Below, one piece after another: positions 5,876 through 14,808 of a DNA stretch of 64,000 bases. The translations under genes and the position numbers were made by a program. The notes beneath the pieces were generated by a model. That model was not told where the DNA came from. It did no database searches and was given only the letters and a program-made list of their open reading frames with translations. This DNA comes from an uncultured Lachnospiraceae bacterium. GTDB lineage: Bacteria > Bacillota > Clostridia > Lachnospirales > Lachnospiraceae. The first letter of the stretch is position 1. Every line of letters begins with the position of its first letter. The stretch is from positions 127,386 through 191,385 of the forward strand of contig CAJUBE010000003.1 of assembly GCA_910584725.1 (NCBI GenBank), written 5' to 3'.

Positions 5876-8005
5876 TCAGATACTCCTAAAGTCAACCTCA
5901 TTTATCCCCTGCAGAGTCAGCGATCTCTTAAGCGCCGCGTACTCTTCCCCGGAAAGCGCCGCATCCTCGGCAAGCACTCTGTCAGCCCACTCGCTTGCGT
6001 TCTGCAGAACGGCCGCATCACGATAGATATCTCCCAGCGCAAACTGCAGATCCCCGCTCTGTCTGATCCCGAAAAGGTCTCCCGGTCCCCGAAGCGCCAG
6101 ATCCTTGCCGGCGATATAGAAGCCGTCGTTTGATTCATTCAGGATTTTCAGACGTTCCATCGTCTCCGGCCGTTCCGATTTGCTGATAAAGATACAATAG
6201 GACTGCTTGTCGCCGCGCCCCACCCGGCCTCTGAGCTGGTGAAGCTGGGCCAGCCCGAACCGCTCCGCGTTCTCCACAAGCATTACCGTAGCGTTCGGCA
6301 CGTTGATCCCTACCTCAATCACCGTGGTGGACACAAGCACGTCAATATGATGTGCCTCAAAAGCCTCCATAATACGCGTTTTCTCCGCCGGGCGCATCCT
6401 GCCGTGCAGCGTCTCTATACGTATGGCCGGAGATACCGCGCTCCTAAGCTTCTTCGCGTAGGAAGCCACGTCCTCCAGCTCCTGCTCTTCTCCCTCTTCC
6501 ACCATGGGACAGATCACATAGACCTGACGGCCTTGCGCCACTTCCTTCTCAATAAATTTATAGGCGGTATTCCGATAGGACGTATTCACCACGCAGTTTT
6601 TGATGGGCAGTCTGTCCGCCGGCAGCTCGTCCAGCACGGAAATCTGCAGATCCCCGTACAAAATGATGGCCAGCGTCCGGGGGATGGGTGTCGCGCTCAT
6701 AACGAGTACATGAACCGCCGACTCCCCGTTGCGCGAAGCATCTCCCGTCCTGACAGCCGCACCGCCCGCCTCAGAAACGGTACTTTCCGTCTCAGAACGT
6801 ATACCGCCCTTCTCCGCCAGCGTTTCCCGCTGTCTCACCCCGAAGCGGTGCTGTTCGTCCGTGATGACAAGGGAAAGGCTTTTGTAAGCCACCTTCTCCT
6901 GAATCAAGGCGTGGGTGCCGATCACGATATCCGCCTCCCCGCTCTCGATCTTCGCATAGATTTCCCGCCTGTCCTTTGCAGTGACCGATCCGGTCAAAAG
7001 AACGGGATGAAGCTGCAAGCCGTGTTCCTTATTTAATTTCTGCAAACTCTCATAATGTTGTCTGGCCAGCACTTCCGTTGGGGCCATCAAGGCGCCCTGA
7101 AAGCCGTTGGCTGCGCACATGATCAGGGAAAGAAACGCTAAGATCGTCTTGCCGGATCCCACATCCCCCTGCACCAGCCTGTTCATGGCATATTCGGAAG
7201 TCAGATCCGACCTAATTTCCGTCCACACCTTCTGTTGGGCCTTCGTCAGCCGGTAAGGCAGCGCCTCAATCAACCGCTCTGTCTGCGCCACCTCAATCAT
7301 AGGGCGCACACTCCTCATCCGCTCGTTGGACTCCCGCATCCTGCGAAGCGTCAGGATAAAGCGGAAAAACTCGTCAAACACAAGCCTTCTTCTGGCGGCG
7401 AGAAGCGTCTCCCTCCCGGTGGGGAAATGCATCTGCTCCACCGCCTCCCGATAGGACGGAAACCCTTCCGCCGCCCGGATTCTTTCGGGGAGAGGGTCAT
7501 CTGACAGATCCACCAGACTGATCGCCTGCTTTACCGCTTTTGTGATGGCATTGTTGGTCAGCCCTTTTGTGGTGGCATAGCGGGGCTGCATACAGTCCGT
7601 CAGTTTCCCGTACTCCTCCGGCTTGTAAATCCGCGCCTGCTCCATCACATACCTGTCTTTCCTGCGGTGCAGACACCCCCTGAAAATATAGGGCTGTCCG
7701 CGCTTCAGGCTGTTTTTCAGATAGGGCATGTTAAAATAGGTCATATGGAGGCTTCCGCCCTCACAGGACACCTCAAAGGTAGTGACGGAAAGTCCTCTCA
7801 CATGTCTCGTCGCCACATTGCCGGGAAGACGCCCTTCCACCGCAATGATCTCCTCGACGGGCGCCTGATCCAGAGGAACCGGATCCGAAAACTGCTCATA
7901 ATCCCTAGGGTAATAGGATACCAGCTCCTCCGCCGTATATACATGCAATTTTTCAAAGAGGGCGGCGGTTTTTTCACCGACGCCCTTCAAAGTCCTGATA
8001 TCCAT
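5876..8005 (-). CDS. recG: ATP-dependent DNA helicase RecG
   Basis: RecG reverses stalled replication forks and branch-migrates recombination intermediates. The 709-residue product has the N-terminal wedge/OB domain (~1-200), Walker A GDVGSGKT (~280), DEQH (~383), MSATPIPRTL (~437) and the C-terminal QLRGRVGRG motif. A ~30-residue Ser/Gly/Glu-rich insertion (~401-430) lies between the DEQH block and the SAT motif, probably an exposed loop. The ATG at 8005 lies 11 bases after the stop of the DAK-domain gene, so the genes are one operon; no strong ribosome site is visible and coupling is likely. Confidence 0.96.
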   Translation of the reverse strand: MDIRTLKGVGEKTAALFEKLHVYTAEELVSYYPRDYEQFSDPVPLDQAPVEEIIAVEGRLPGNVATRHVRGLSVTTFEVSCEGGSLHMTYFNMPYLKNSLKRGQPYIFRGCLHRRKDRYVMEQARIYKPEEYGKLTDCMQPRYATTKGLTNNAITKAVKQAISLVDLSDDPLPERIRAAEGFPSYREAVEQMHFPTGRETLLAARRRLVFDEFFRFILTLRRMRESNERMRSVRPMIEVAQTERLIEALPYRLTKAQQKVWTEIRSDLTSEYAMNRLVQGDVGSGKTILAFLSLIMCAANGFQGALMAPTEVLARQHYESLQKLNKEHGLQLHPVLLTGSVTAKDRREIYAKIESGEADIVIGTHALIQEKVAYKSLSLVITDEQHRFGVRQRETLAEKGGIRSETESTVSEAGGAAVRTGDASRNGESAVHVLVMSATPIPRTLAIILYGDLQISVLDELPADRLPIKNCVVNTSYRNTAYKFIEKEVAQGRQVYVICPMVEEGEEQELEDVASYAKKLRSAVSPAIRIETLHGRMRPAEKTRIMEAFEAHHIDVLVSTTVIEVGINVPNATVMLVENAERFGLAQLHQLRGRVGRGDKQSYCIFISKSERPETMERLKILNESNDGFYIAGKDLALRGPGDLFGIRQSGDLQFALGDIYRDAAVLQNASEWADRVLAEDAALSGEEYAALKRSLTLQGINEVDFRSI

Positions 8006-8015
8006 AAATGTCCGC

Positions 8016-9704
8016 TTATTCCGCCGAAATGATATAGTAGTAAATCGGCTGTCCGCCGTACTGCAGTTCGATGTCGCAGTCGGGATACCTCTCCCCGATC
8101 TGTTCACGCAGCTTCCCGGCGTCCTCCTCCGCGATCTCTTCGCCGTAGTAAATGCTGATCAGCTCCTTCTCCTCCGTCATCATGGCGCCTACCATATTGA
8201 GCGCCACCGAAGAAATCGCCGTTCCCACGGAAAGAATACCGTGATCGCCAAGCCCCATGAAATCTCCTTGCCTGATCTCCTGCCCGTCGATGTTTGTATC
8301 ACGCACCGCGTAGGTAACCTGCCCCGTGGCAACCGCCTTCATCTCCGAGACCATAGTCTCCGCGTTCTCCTCAGCCGACAAGCCCGGCACATAATTGATC
8401 ACCGCCGTGATGCCCTGCGGAACGGTTTTGGTAGGAATCACAACAATTTTCTTGTCTTTCACGAGGGACTGCGCCTGATTGGCCGCCAGAATGATATTTT
8501 TGTTGTTCGGCAGGATGAAGATCGTGTCCGCGTTCACCTTGTCGATCGCGTTTAACATGTCTTCCGTGCTTGGATTCATGGTCTGACCGCCTTCGATAAT
8601 ATAATCGACGCCCAGCCCCTTAAAGATCTCCGCTATGCCATCCCCCACGGAGACCGCAATAAAGCCTACATCCTTCTTCGGCCCCGGCAGATCATCCTCC
8701 TCGACAGGTTTTTCCTCCTGTTTGGACATGCGGAACAGCTTTTCCTGATGTTCAAGCCGCATATTGTCAATTTTCATATTGGAGAGCGCACCGTACTTTA
8801 ATGCCTTCTGAATCGCCAGACCGGGATCATTGGTATGTACGTGCACCTTTACCACGTCCTCGTCCGCAACCACTACAATGGAATCTCCGATGGACTCCAG
8901 ATACGCCTTAAAATCCATCTCTGTCTTGATATTAAACACCTTGTTTAACATGATGATAAACTCGGTGCAATAGCCGAATTTGATCTCTGCGTTCGCCTGC
9001 GCCTCGTAGCCTGCCGCCCCAGCCGCCTGATCGGGAACCGCCGCCGCTGTCTTCTCCACCGTCAGGTCGATCTCTTTCCCGAGATAAGCGTCATAAGCGC
9101 CCTTCAACACCTGCATCAGCCCTTGACCGCCCGAGTCAACCACGCCTGCCTGCTTTAACACCGGCAAAAGCTCCGGCGTCTGCAAAAGCACCTCGTCCGC
9201 GTGGGCAATCACCTGCCCAAGAAAATCAGACATATCCGTAACGCCCGCATCTGCAAGCTCTCTCGCCTTGGCTGCGCCGCCCTTGGCTACCGTGAGAATG
9301 GTGCCCTCCTTGGGCTTCATAACTGCCTTGTAAGCCGTCTCCACCGCCTTCTCAAAGGCAGCTGCAAGTACGGGAACCGTGATGTCCTGACATTCTTTCA
9401 CGCCTTTCGTAAAGCCGCGAAAAAGCTGGGACAAAATAACGCCCGAGTTTCCTCTCGCCCCTCTTAAGGATCCGGAGGAGATCGCTTTACAAAGGGATGT
9501 CATGTCGATATCCCCCATATCATAAAGGGCGGACACCTCTCTGGCTGCCGCCATAATCGTCATCGTCATATTCGTGCCCGTATCGCCGTCCGGCACGGGG
9601 AACACGTTCAACTCATTGATCCACTCTTTTTTGCTCTCAAGATTTTTCGCTCCGGCCAAAAACATTCTGGCCATCAGGCCGGCATCTATCGTATTTGAAT
9701 CCAC
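8016..9704 (-). CDS. DAK2-domain fatty acid kinase-like protein (YloV/FakA)
   Basis: The 562-residue protein begins with a DAK phosphatase-like kinase domain containing NVFPVPDGDTGTNM (~residues 29-42), the Mg/ATP site, and GARGNSGVILSQ. A middle linker and a FakA-type C-terminal domain (~340-562) follow. FakA phosphorylates fatty acids bound to DegV/FakB partners for phospholipid synthesis; degV lies downstream. The start is GTG, nine bases after GGAGG. The order rpmB, asp23, yloV, recG is conserved in Bacillota. Family assignment is firm; the substrate is inferred from Staphylococcus FakA. Confidence 0.93.
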   Translation of the reverse strand: MDSNTIDAGLMARMFLAGAKNLESKKEWINELNVFPVPDGDTGTNMTMTIMAAAREVSALYDMGDIDMTSLCKAISSGSLRGARGNSGVILSQLFRGFTKGVKECQDITVPVLAAAFEKAVETAYKAVMKPKEGTILTVAKGGAAKARELADAGVTDMSDFLGQVIAHADEVLLQTPELLPVLKQAGVVDSGGQGLMQVLKGAYDAYLGKEIDLTVEKTAAAVPDQAAGAAGYEAQANAEIKFGYCTEFIIMLNKVFNIKTEMDFKAYLESIGDSIVVVADEDVVKVHVHTNDPGLAIQKALKYGALSNMKIDNMRLEHQEKLFRMSKQEEKPVEEDDLPGPKKDVGFIAVSVGDGIAEIFKGLGVDYIIEGGQTMNPSTEDMLNAIDKVNADTIFILPNNKNIILAANQAQSLVKDKKIVVIPTKTVPQGITAVINYVPGLSAEENAETMVSEMKAVATGQVTYAVRDTNIDGQEIRQGDFMGLGDHGILSVGTAISSVALNMVGAMMTEEKELISIYYGEEIAEEDAGKLREQIGERYPDCDIELQYGGQPIYYYIISAE

Positions 9705-9720
9705 TTATTTGATCCTCCCT

Positions 9721-10080
9721 CTAATCAATTACTCTCACACCTTCTACAAAAATATTGATCTTTTCCACTTCTATTCCGGCGAACTCCTCTACTTTATATT
9801 TCACACTGTCGATCAGATTATCCGCCACCGCCAGAATACTTACGCCGTAGGACACAATAATATGAAAATTGATGGTGAGCTTATTGTTGTTCAAAAGAAC
9901 CTGTATACCGCGCGTCATGCTGTCCTTTTTCAAAAGTTTAACCAGCCCGTCCCTGACGCTCATGCTCGCCATACCGACCACACCGAAACACTCCATCGCG
10001 GCATTTCCCGCAAACTGCGCGATCACTTCCTGATCGATCGAAATGTTTCCCATATGGGTATCCATTGAAGAGACTTTCAT
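9721..10080 (-). CDS. Asp23/Gls24 family envelope stress protein (YloU-like)
   Basis: The 119-residue protein covers the single Asp23/Gls24 domain: GNISIDQEVIAQFAG at the start and HIIVSYGVSILAVADNL with VEKINIFVEGVRV at the end. These proteins sit at the membrane or bind envelope partners and are often stress-induced. GGAGG precedes the ATG by six bases. It is the first gene of the asp23-yloV-recG run, 16 bases before yloV, and is divergent from rpmB across a 230-base control region. Confidence 0.93.
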   Translation of the reverse strand: MKVSSMDTHMGNISIDQEVIAQFAGNAAMECFGVVGMASMSVRDGLVKLLKKDSMTRGIQVLLNNNKLTINFHIIVSYGVSILAVADNLIDSVKYKVEEFAGIEVEKINIFVEGVRVID

Positions 10081-10181
10081 AGACTACCTCCTAATCCTCT
10101 TTTATGACTCGCAAACCTAATAATAACATTATACCCCGATATCATAAAAAAAGAAACCGAAAAAATTTCTGCAATTTATAC

Positions 10182-10210
10182 TTGCATTCTCTTCCACTTT
10201 CTGCTATTAT
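10182..10210 (+). promoter_or_regulatory. rpmB promoter
   Basis: TTGCAT and TATTAT are separated by 17 bases, about 100 bases upstream of the rpmB start, giving a long leader. Confidence 0.7.
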
Positions 10211-10225
10211 ACAAATGTTGCAAAA

Positions 10226-10266
10226 ATCGAACACGTTCGATTACGAGGATCGCTTCGCGACCTCGG
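10226..10266 (+). other. Two stem-loops in the rpmB leader
   Basis: ATCGAAC/GTTCGAT (10226-10241) forms a 7-bp stem. It is followed by GAGG-A-TCGC-TTC-GCGA-CCTC (10245-10264), a stable tetraloop hairpin. They lie in the transcribed leader and may regulate rpmB; no known riboswitch or r-protein leader class is recognised. Confidence 0.5.
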
Positions 10267-10311
10267 TACGATATTAAAAAAATAATTCTCAATTCGTTAG
10301 GAGGTGCGAAA

Positions 10312-10497
10312 ATGGCTAAATGTGATATTTGTGGTAAGGGCGCTCATTTCGGAAATAACGTCAGCCATTCTCATAGAAGATCCAACAGAATCTGGAATTC
10401 CAACATTCAGAATGTAAAGTGCAAGGTGAATGGCGGAAACAAGCGGCTGCATGTGTGCACTCGCTGTCTGAGATCCGGCGCTGTAGAGCGCGCATAA
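10312..10497 (+). CDS. rpmB: 50S ribosomal protein L28
   Basis: The 61-residue protein is a standard L28 of the zinc-binding (C+) type: Cys4 and Cys7 in CDIC, with Cys49 and Cys52 in CTRC, around a basic core (SHSHRRSNRIWNSN). It binds 23S rRNA in the large subunit. TTAGGAGG precedes the ATG by seven bases. It is monocistronic, ended by a strong hairpin terminator. Confidence 0.98.
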   Translation: MAKCDICGKGAHFGNNVSHSHRRSNRIWNSNIQNVKCKVNGGNKRLHVCTRCLRSGAVERA

Positions 10498-10527
10498 GTT
10501 TATTTTGTAAAACATAGTTTGAAAGAA

Positions 10528-10560
10528 AGAGTCGGTAATGTCCGACTCTTTTTCTTTTTC
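10528..10560 (+). terminator. rpmB terminator
   Basis: AGAGTCGG pairs with CCGACTCT, followed by TTTTCTTTTTC. Confidence 0.9.
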
Positions 10561-10602
10561 ACAAATTTAATTCTCTGATGATAGAAAAATAGCAGGCGCA
10601 CC

Positions 10603-11148
10603 CTACGCCTGCTTATATTTCTCATATTCCCTTTTCAGATGATCATACTCCCTGTTGATCCGCTGGATGATCTCCGTGTCCCCTGCCAGGTTGTCCGGAT
10701 GGAAAATCTTTGTCAGGTCCTTATACCGCTTCTTGAGCGTCAGAATATTTTTAACGCCCCGGAAAAAGACGCTTGTCTCCGTGTAAACATCATAAAGGCC
10801 GTGCTCTTCCATGAGCTCCTTCTCCGCCGCAAGCCTTGCCCACTCTTTGTCAAGCCTTCTGCGGTCCATATCCAGTTTCCGGAATCCGTCCTTAATGATC
10901 TCCAGTTTTTCATCCACGAGACGACTGTCCTTCCGAATCCTCTCCTGCTCCGCATTCATTTTCCGGTTCAGACCCTTCATTTCCTCTTTAAACTGGTCTT
11001 TCTCCTGTTCAAACTTCTCCTGCTTTTCTTCTAACTCCGCGGAAGCCATCATGATTCTGATATTCTCTTTAAACAGCCACGCCTTTAATTCCTGCAAAAC
11101 CTTTTCCGTCTGCTCTTTTTCAAGAAGTATTTGTTCCATGTTTTCCAT
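10603..11148 (-). CDS. Coiled-coil protein with C-terminal J-like domain
   Basis: The 181-residue product is a long coiled coil (residues ~5-125, rich in Glu/Lys/Gln) ending in a DnaJ-like segment (~135-178) with the HPD tripeptide (TKIFHPDNL) and helices on each side. J domains stimulate Hsp70 (DnaK) ATPase, so it may recruit DnaK to a target held by the coil. GAGG precedes the chosen ATG by six bases. No specific family name is recognised. It lies upstream of no obvious partner and ends close to the rpmB terminator. Confidence 0.7.
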   Translation of the reverse strand: MENMEQILLEKEQTEKVLQELKAWLFKENIRIMMASAELEEKQEKFEQEKDQFKEEMKGLNRKMNAEQERIRKDSRLVDEKLEIIKDGFRKLDMDRRRLDKEWARLAAEKELMEEHGLYDVYTETSVFFRGVKNILTLKKRYKDLTKIFHPDNLAGDTEIIQRINREYDHLKREYEKYKQA

Positions 11149-11173
11149 CGTAATCCTCAATTTTTAACAATTC

Positions 11174-11311
11174 CTAACAGCAGAAAAAACTGTACCCGAT
11201 CAGCAAAAGCAGGATAATTAACAGAAGCCCAAGAAAACGATTCACCAGAAAAAGCATGATGAGCATTCCTGCCGCGACACAAATCGCCACAAATCCAATC
11301 ATTTTTTTCAT
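11174..11311 (-). CDS. Small hydrophobic membrane peptide, 45 aa
   Basis: This short gene (MKKMIGFVAICV...GYSFFCC) has GGGAG six bases before its ATG. It encodes two hydrophobic stretches (residues ~5-21 and ~27-42) separated by NRF, and ends in two Cys residues. It lies between gerW and the J-like gene on the same strand. Its role is unknown; a small two-pass or hairpin membrane peptide is the likeliest reading. Confidence 0.65.
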   Translation of the reverse strand: MKKMIGFVAICVAAGMLIMLFLVNRFLGLLLIILLLLIGYSFFCC

Positions 11312-11405
11312 GGGCCGCTCCCTGTTTTATGCTCTTATGATACGATATGCAGCCACATCAGACAGGTGCATGTTTTCTTATCGGATCGGATACACAAATT
11401 TCCTA

Positions 11406-11801
11406 TTACTCCTCTTTTCCCTCCGGAAAAGCGATATCCACAGCCTTGTCATCGGCCAGCATCTCCTCCTTGGGGGATGTAAATTTCTCCACAATATCCG
11501 GAATCATATCAAGTACCTTGGTGACCGTATCCTGATTCTTGATATTGACAAGCTTGGTAGTGCCGTTTTTAATCACAAGCACCGCGCTGGGGGTCATCTT
11601 CGCGGAAAAACCGCCGCCTCCGCCGTTTTTCTTATCTCCTGCACTGGCGCCTGCGCCCACGCCGAAGCTTACATCCACCAAAGGCAGGATGATAGTATCC
11701 CCAACCTGTGTGGCATCGCCCACCACCGTCTTCGTTCCGATCACGGCATTCATGCCCTTCATCAGAGACTCGATTACACCGCTAAAATTATTTTCAGCCA
11801 T
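11406..11801 (-). CDS. gerW: GerW family sporulation protein (YtfJ-like)
   Basis: The 131-residue protein has the GerW/YtfJ pattern: an N-terminal segment GVIESLMKGMNAVIGTKTVVGD, the PLVDVSFGVGAGAS strand, a Gly-rich loop (NGGGGGFSAKM) and VLVIKNG. In Bacillus, YtfJ is a forespore protein needed for normal germination. Its presence supports a spore-forming organism. It starts one base after the end of the DUF2953 gene, matching the ytfI-ytfJ pair of Bacillus. Confidence 0.93.
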   Translation of the reverse strand: MAENNFSGVIESLMKGMNAVIGTKTVVGDATQVGDTIILPLVDVSFGVGAGASAGDKKNGGGGGFSAKMTPSAVLVIKNGTTKLVNIKNQDTVTKVLDMIPDIVEKFTSPKEEMLADDKAVDIAFPEGKEE

Positions 11802-12863
11802 TTATACTGCCTCCTTTTTCAACAAACCGTACAGTTTCCTTATATCCTTATTAAAGTAAATCCGCACCGCCACCCGGATAAAAGTAAAAAGCCGCAGCTT
11901 TCCCTTGATAAATACGCGTCCCTCCAGGCGTTTTCTCTCAAAATCCCCGACCACATTCACCTGCGGGCCAAGAATCGGGTACAACATGCCGCAGACAGCC
12001 AGAATCTCCCCTGTCGACGCCGGATCGTCCGTACCGACCACAAACGCCGCCTCAAACTTGTTCGGTTTCAGGCTTTTCACGATCGCACGAAGTTCTTTCT
12101 TACAAAGAGCATAGGAGCGCTGAAACGTCTCCCCTTCTATCACACCCCTGTAATACACTATATTATCCAATACAGATCTTATTTTATCACAGATATTTTG
12201 GATTGTGTACTGTATATTTTCAAAGATGTCCTTAATTTTAGCAAAAATGCGCCGCAGGATATCAGGAACCGTGCGCAGCTTGTCCAAAAATCCGGGCTTT
12301 TTGTCGGATTCCGCGTCGCCTTCCCGAGCGGCCTCTCTTTCATCGCCCTCCGCGGCTTCGGCGGACATCCTCCCTTTTCCGGTTTGTTGTATTTCGACAT
12401 TTCGTTCTTCTACTGTTTTCCCGTTTCCTTCCTCCTCCGGCGTCTTTTCTGCTTCTTTTCTGTGCGCAGTTACCGTCGTTTCAGCGGCTTTCCGCTCCGT
12501 TTCCCCGCCCTTTGGCTGATCCGGCTCCCGCGCCTCCTCTTTCCTTCGCTTCTTCCCGTCTGTTTTATCCCTGCAGCCGCGCTTTTCCTTTTTCGGCAGC
12601 CGGAAAACCGTGATGAACAAAAGACGAGCCCGCGCGGACAGACTCCCGTTAAAACGAACCAGCACATTGACAAAATGCAAAAGCCAGGTGACCTTCACCG
12701 TGACGACGACAGGCGGCTCACCTTCCCCCTCCCTGCGCACCGCCTCAATCCGATAGCGGACGGGCACAAAGAGCGCGCAGGCAATTCCCAGAAGCAGCAG
12801 ACCCAGAATGCACAGAAGCACAATCCCTATAATCTTTAAAATTAGCAGCAAAATATGTAGCAT
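11802..12863 (-). CDS. DUF2953 membrane protein (YtfI-like)
   Basis: The 353-residue protein has an N-terminal membrane segment (residues ~3-32, Leu/Ile-rich) followed by the DUF2953 start FVPVRYRIEA and the conserved WLLHFVNVLVRF. A long Glu/Lys/Arg-rich low-complexity linker (~95-190) separates this from the C-terminal part, which has a conserved GTDDPASTGEI motif. GGAG precedes the ATG by five bases. DUF2953 genes sit next to gerW in many spore-formers, so a sporulation role is likely, though the biochemistry is unknown. Confidence 0.85.
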   Translation of the reverse strand: MLHILLLILKIIGIVLLCILGLLLLGIACALFVPVRYRIEAVRREGEGEPPVVVTVKVTWLLHFVNVLVRFNGSLSARARLLFITVFRLPKKEKRGCRDKTDGKKRRKEEAREPDQPKGGETERKAAETTVTAHRKEAEKTPEEEGNGKTVEERNVEIQQTGKGRMSAEAAEGDEREAAREGDAESDKKPGFLDKLRTVPDILRRIFAKIKDIFENIQYTIQNICDKIRSVLDNIVYYRGVIEGETFQRSYALCKKELRAIVKSLKPNKFEAAFVVGTDDPASTGEILAVCGMLYPILGPQVNVVGDFERKRLEGRVFIKGKLRLFTFIRVAVRIYFNKDIRKLYGLLKKEAV

Positions 12864-12864
12864 T

Positions 12865-13239
12865 TCATCTCCAAGTGTCCGGTTTCAGGTGATCCGCAGT
12901 CTCGGGTTCCCTTTTTTGAAAGTTCTCCGGGTCAATCCCGGAAAGATACGTTACAAGCCGCACTTGACCAATAGAGTCAAGCGATTCCTTCGCAATCCGT
13001 TCAATCACCTCAAAAGCCTCCTCCCGGCCATTTGCCAGACCGACAATGCAGGCGGGCGGATTTTCCTTGTAGTACCACTGTAAAAGCATCAGACTGTGGT
13101 ACACCGCAAGCCTGTCCGTCTCCTTGTCGTAGGCAATCACATAGAGCCATGGCTGCTTTTTATGGCGTTTCAGCTTTCTTATGGCCTTTTCAGGCTTTTT
13201 TACAGTATCCCCAATATAGAGGTTTTTATAAAAGTTCAT
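12865..13239 (-). CDS. Conserved hypothetical protein, 124 aa
   Basis: This soluble protein begins MNFYKNLYIGDTVKKPEK and has a basic helix (IRKLKRHKKQ) and a mixed alpha/beta middle (YVIAYDKETDRLAVYHSLML). It ends one base before the DUF2953 start and so belongs to the same transcript. Its ribosome site is weak. I do not recognise the family; the position suggests a lineage-specific partner of the YtfI/GerW pair. Confidence 0.6.
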   Translation of the reverse strand: MNFYKNLYIGDTVKKPEKAIRKLKRHKKQPWLYVIAYDKETDRLAVYHSLMLLQWYYKENPPACIVGLANGREEAFEVIERIAKESLDSIGQVRLVTYLSGIDPENFQKREPETADHLKPDTWR

Positions 13240-13293
13240 GCAATCAGTTTACCACACTTCCCCTGAATAAGACAGAAAAATTTCCCGCGCGCC

Positions 13294-13467
13294 TCACATC
13301 TGCTTTCTCACCACCGCATACTCGTCGTCGCGCTGATAAAACGAACAGGCAAAGCTGCCGCCCTGCAAAAACCGGCTCATATCGTCCTCATCCAGATCAA
13401 TCATACAAACATAATACTCGTAATCCTCGTCGTACTGATAGTTGCTGCACGTATCGCAAATACTCAT
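13294..13467 (-). CDS. DUF6472-type small Cys protein
   Basis: The 57-residue protein has CDTC near the N-terminus, then YVCMIDLDEDDM, a third and fourth Cys (YVC, FAC) and the tail YAVVRKQM. The four-Cys pattern suggests metal binding. The match to the DUF6472 group of Clostridia is by recalled consensus. GGGCGG precedes the ATG. It is upstream of, and on the same strand as, the DUF2953 operon. Confidence 0.7.
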   Translation of the reverse strand: MSICDTCSNYQYDEDYEYYVCMIDLDEDDMSRFLQGGSFACSFYQRDDEYAVVRKQM

Positions 13468-13607
13468 ATTGTCCGCCCTTCTTTCTTCTCAACCTTTACA
13501 CTTTCTCATACTGTTACCTATTTTCTCACCATTTTCTCAGTGAAATCTGCGTTTTGATACAATCCATACCGCTTTTCATACATTCTGCGCCAAATTGGGC
13601 GAAACAA

Positions 13608-13635
13608 TTGACTTCTCAGACAGAAGTTTTATACT
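13608..13635 (+). promoter_or_regulatory. Promoter of the HD-GYP gene
   Basis: TTGACT and TATACT are 16 bases apart, about 100 bases before the start. The leader contains a GC-rich hairpin around 13682-13711 (GGGAA...TTCCC outer arms). Confidence 0.6.
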
Positions 13636-13734
13636 AAATATGTATATTATTCTTACATGTAAAGTATTTTACTACTACATATGGGAATCTGCGCAGCTCA
13701 TTGCGCGCTTCCCACGGAAACGGAGGTTTTCTTA

Positions 13735-14796
13735 ATGAAAGATGTAGCCCGCATGACACTGGAAGAAGGCATGATAATCGGCGAAGATATCTACAGCTAC
13801 CAGAATGAGCTGATCGTTCCGAAGGACACCGTGGTGGATAAAAAGGTGTTGAAAAAACTGGAGCGCCACTCCATCATCTGCGTCACCGTGAAGGAAGATA
13901 TTGACTTTGCCACCACCCATTTTGAAAAGGTGCGCCTGAGCAAAGAATTTCAAACCTTCCAGCTCACCTACAACAACTGTATGCCCATCTATGCCAAACT
14001 CATGAACCGCTTCGTCGAGACCGGCGTCTGGAAAAGCACCAGCCAGCTTCAGGATATTTATCTGAAAATCGCGGCATGCGCCAAAACCGGGGAGTCGCTC
14101 CTCGATTTCCTGTACAACATGCTGCCGAGGGAGGAAACCATGACCCACGCCCACTGTCTCAATTCTGCCCTGCTCGCCGGCGTATTCGGTACGTGGTGGG
14201 GGCTCTCTCAGGAAGAGGTGCTCCTGCTGATTCAATGCGCCTTTTTCTACGACATAGGAAAGCTGAAGCTTCCGCAGGAGCTTCTCTGGAAATCCGAGAA
14301 GCTGACGGATCTGGAATACACCAAGCTGAAAACACACACCATGCTGGGCTTTGATCTGTTAAAAGACCAGCCCGAAATCAATGAGAACGTCATCAAAGCT
14401 ACGCTCCAACATCATGAGCGCTGCGACGGTTCCGGCTATCCCTCGAAGCTTAAGGGCGACAAGATTGACGTCTTCGCCAAATACATAGCCGTCATAGACG
14501 CCTACGAGGCCATGACCTCCGCCCGCACCTATAGACAGCCCCTTCATCCCTTCCAGGTCATCGAAAACTTTGAGCGGGAAGGCTATGAAAAATACGAGAA
14601 AGCCATCCTGCAGCCCATCCTCTACCACATCGCTGCCACCCAGCTCGGCTTTATGGTGCGCTTAAGCAACGATGAGGAGGCGTCGGTTTATACGATCAAT
14701 AAGGATAATCTGGCGAGGCCGCTCTTAAAACGGAAAGACGGAAAGCTCGTCGACCTTTCCTCGAAGCCGGAACTTACCATAACGGCTATCTTCTAA
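13735..14796 (+). CDS. HD-GYP domain protein with altered HD dyad
   Basis: HD-GYP proteins hydrolyse cyclic di-GMP through a bimetal centre. This 353-residue protein has an N-terminal domain (~1-115) and an HD-GYP domain with His138/140, His201, HHERCDGSGYP (226-236) and IDAYEAMTSARTYR. The HDIGK dyad, however, reads YDIGK (Tyr172-Asp173, codon TAC), removing a metal ligand. Activity may be reduced or lost, leaving a binding role. A single base change would restore His. The start has GGAGG nine bases upstream. A PilZ protein at 60.8 kb indicates c-di-GMP signalling in this organism. Confidence 0.9.
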   Translation: MKDVARMTLEEGMIIGEDIYSYQNELIVPKDTVVDKKVLKKLERHSIICVTVKEDIDFATTHFEKVRLSKEFQTFQLTYNNCMPIYAKLMNRFVETGVWKSTSQLQDIYLKIAACAKTGESLLDFLYNMLPREETMTHAHCLNSALLAGVFGTWWGLSQEEVLLLIQCAFFYDIGKLKLPQELLWKSEKLTDLEYTKLKTHTMLGFDLLKDQPEINENVIKATLQHHERCDGSGYPSKLKGDKIDVFAKYIAVIDAYEAMTSARTYRQPLHPFQVIENFEREGYEKYEKAILQPILYHIAATQLGFMVRLSNDEEASVYTINKDNLARPLLKRKDGKLVDLSSKPELTITAIF

Positions 14797-14808
14797 AAGC
14801 CGCCCGCT

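Noticed and set aside
11256..12839. 527-codon plus-strand open frame
   Set aside because: It is the antisense shadow of the DUF2953, GerW and neighbouring minus-strand genes, which have ribosome sites and homology.
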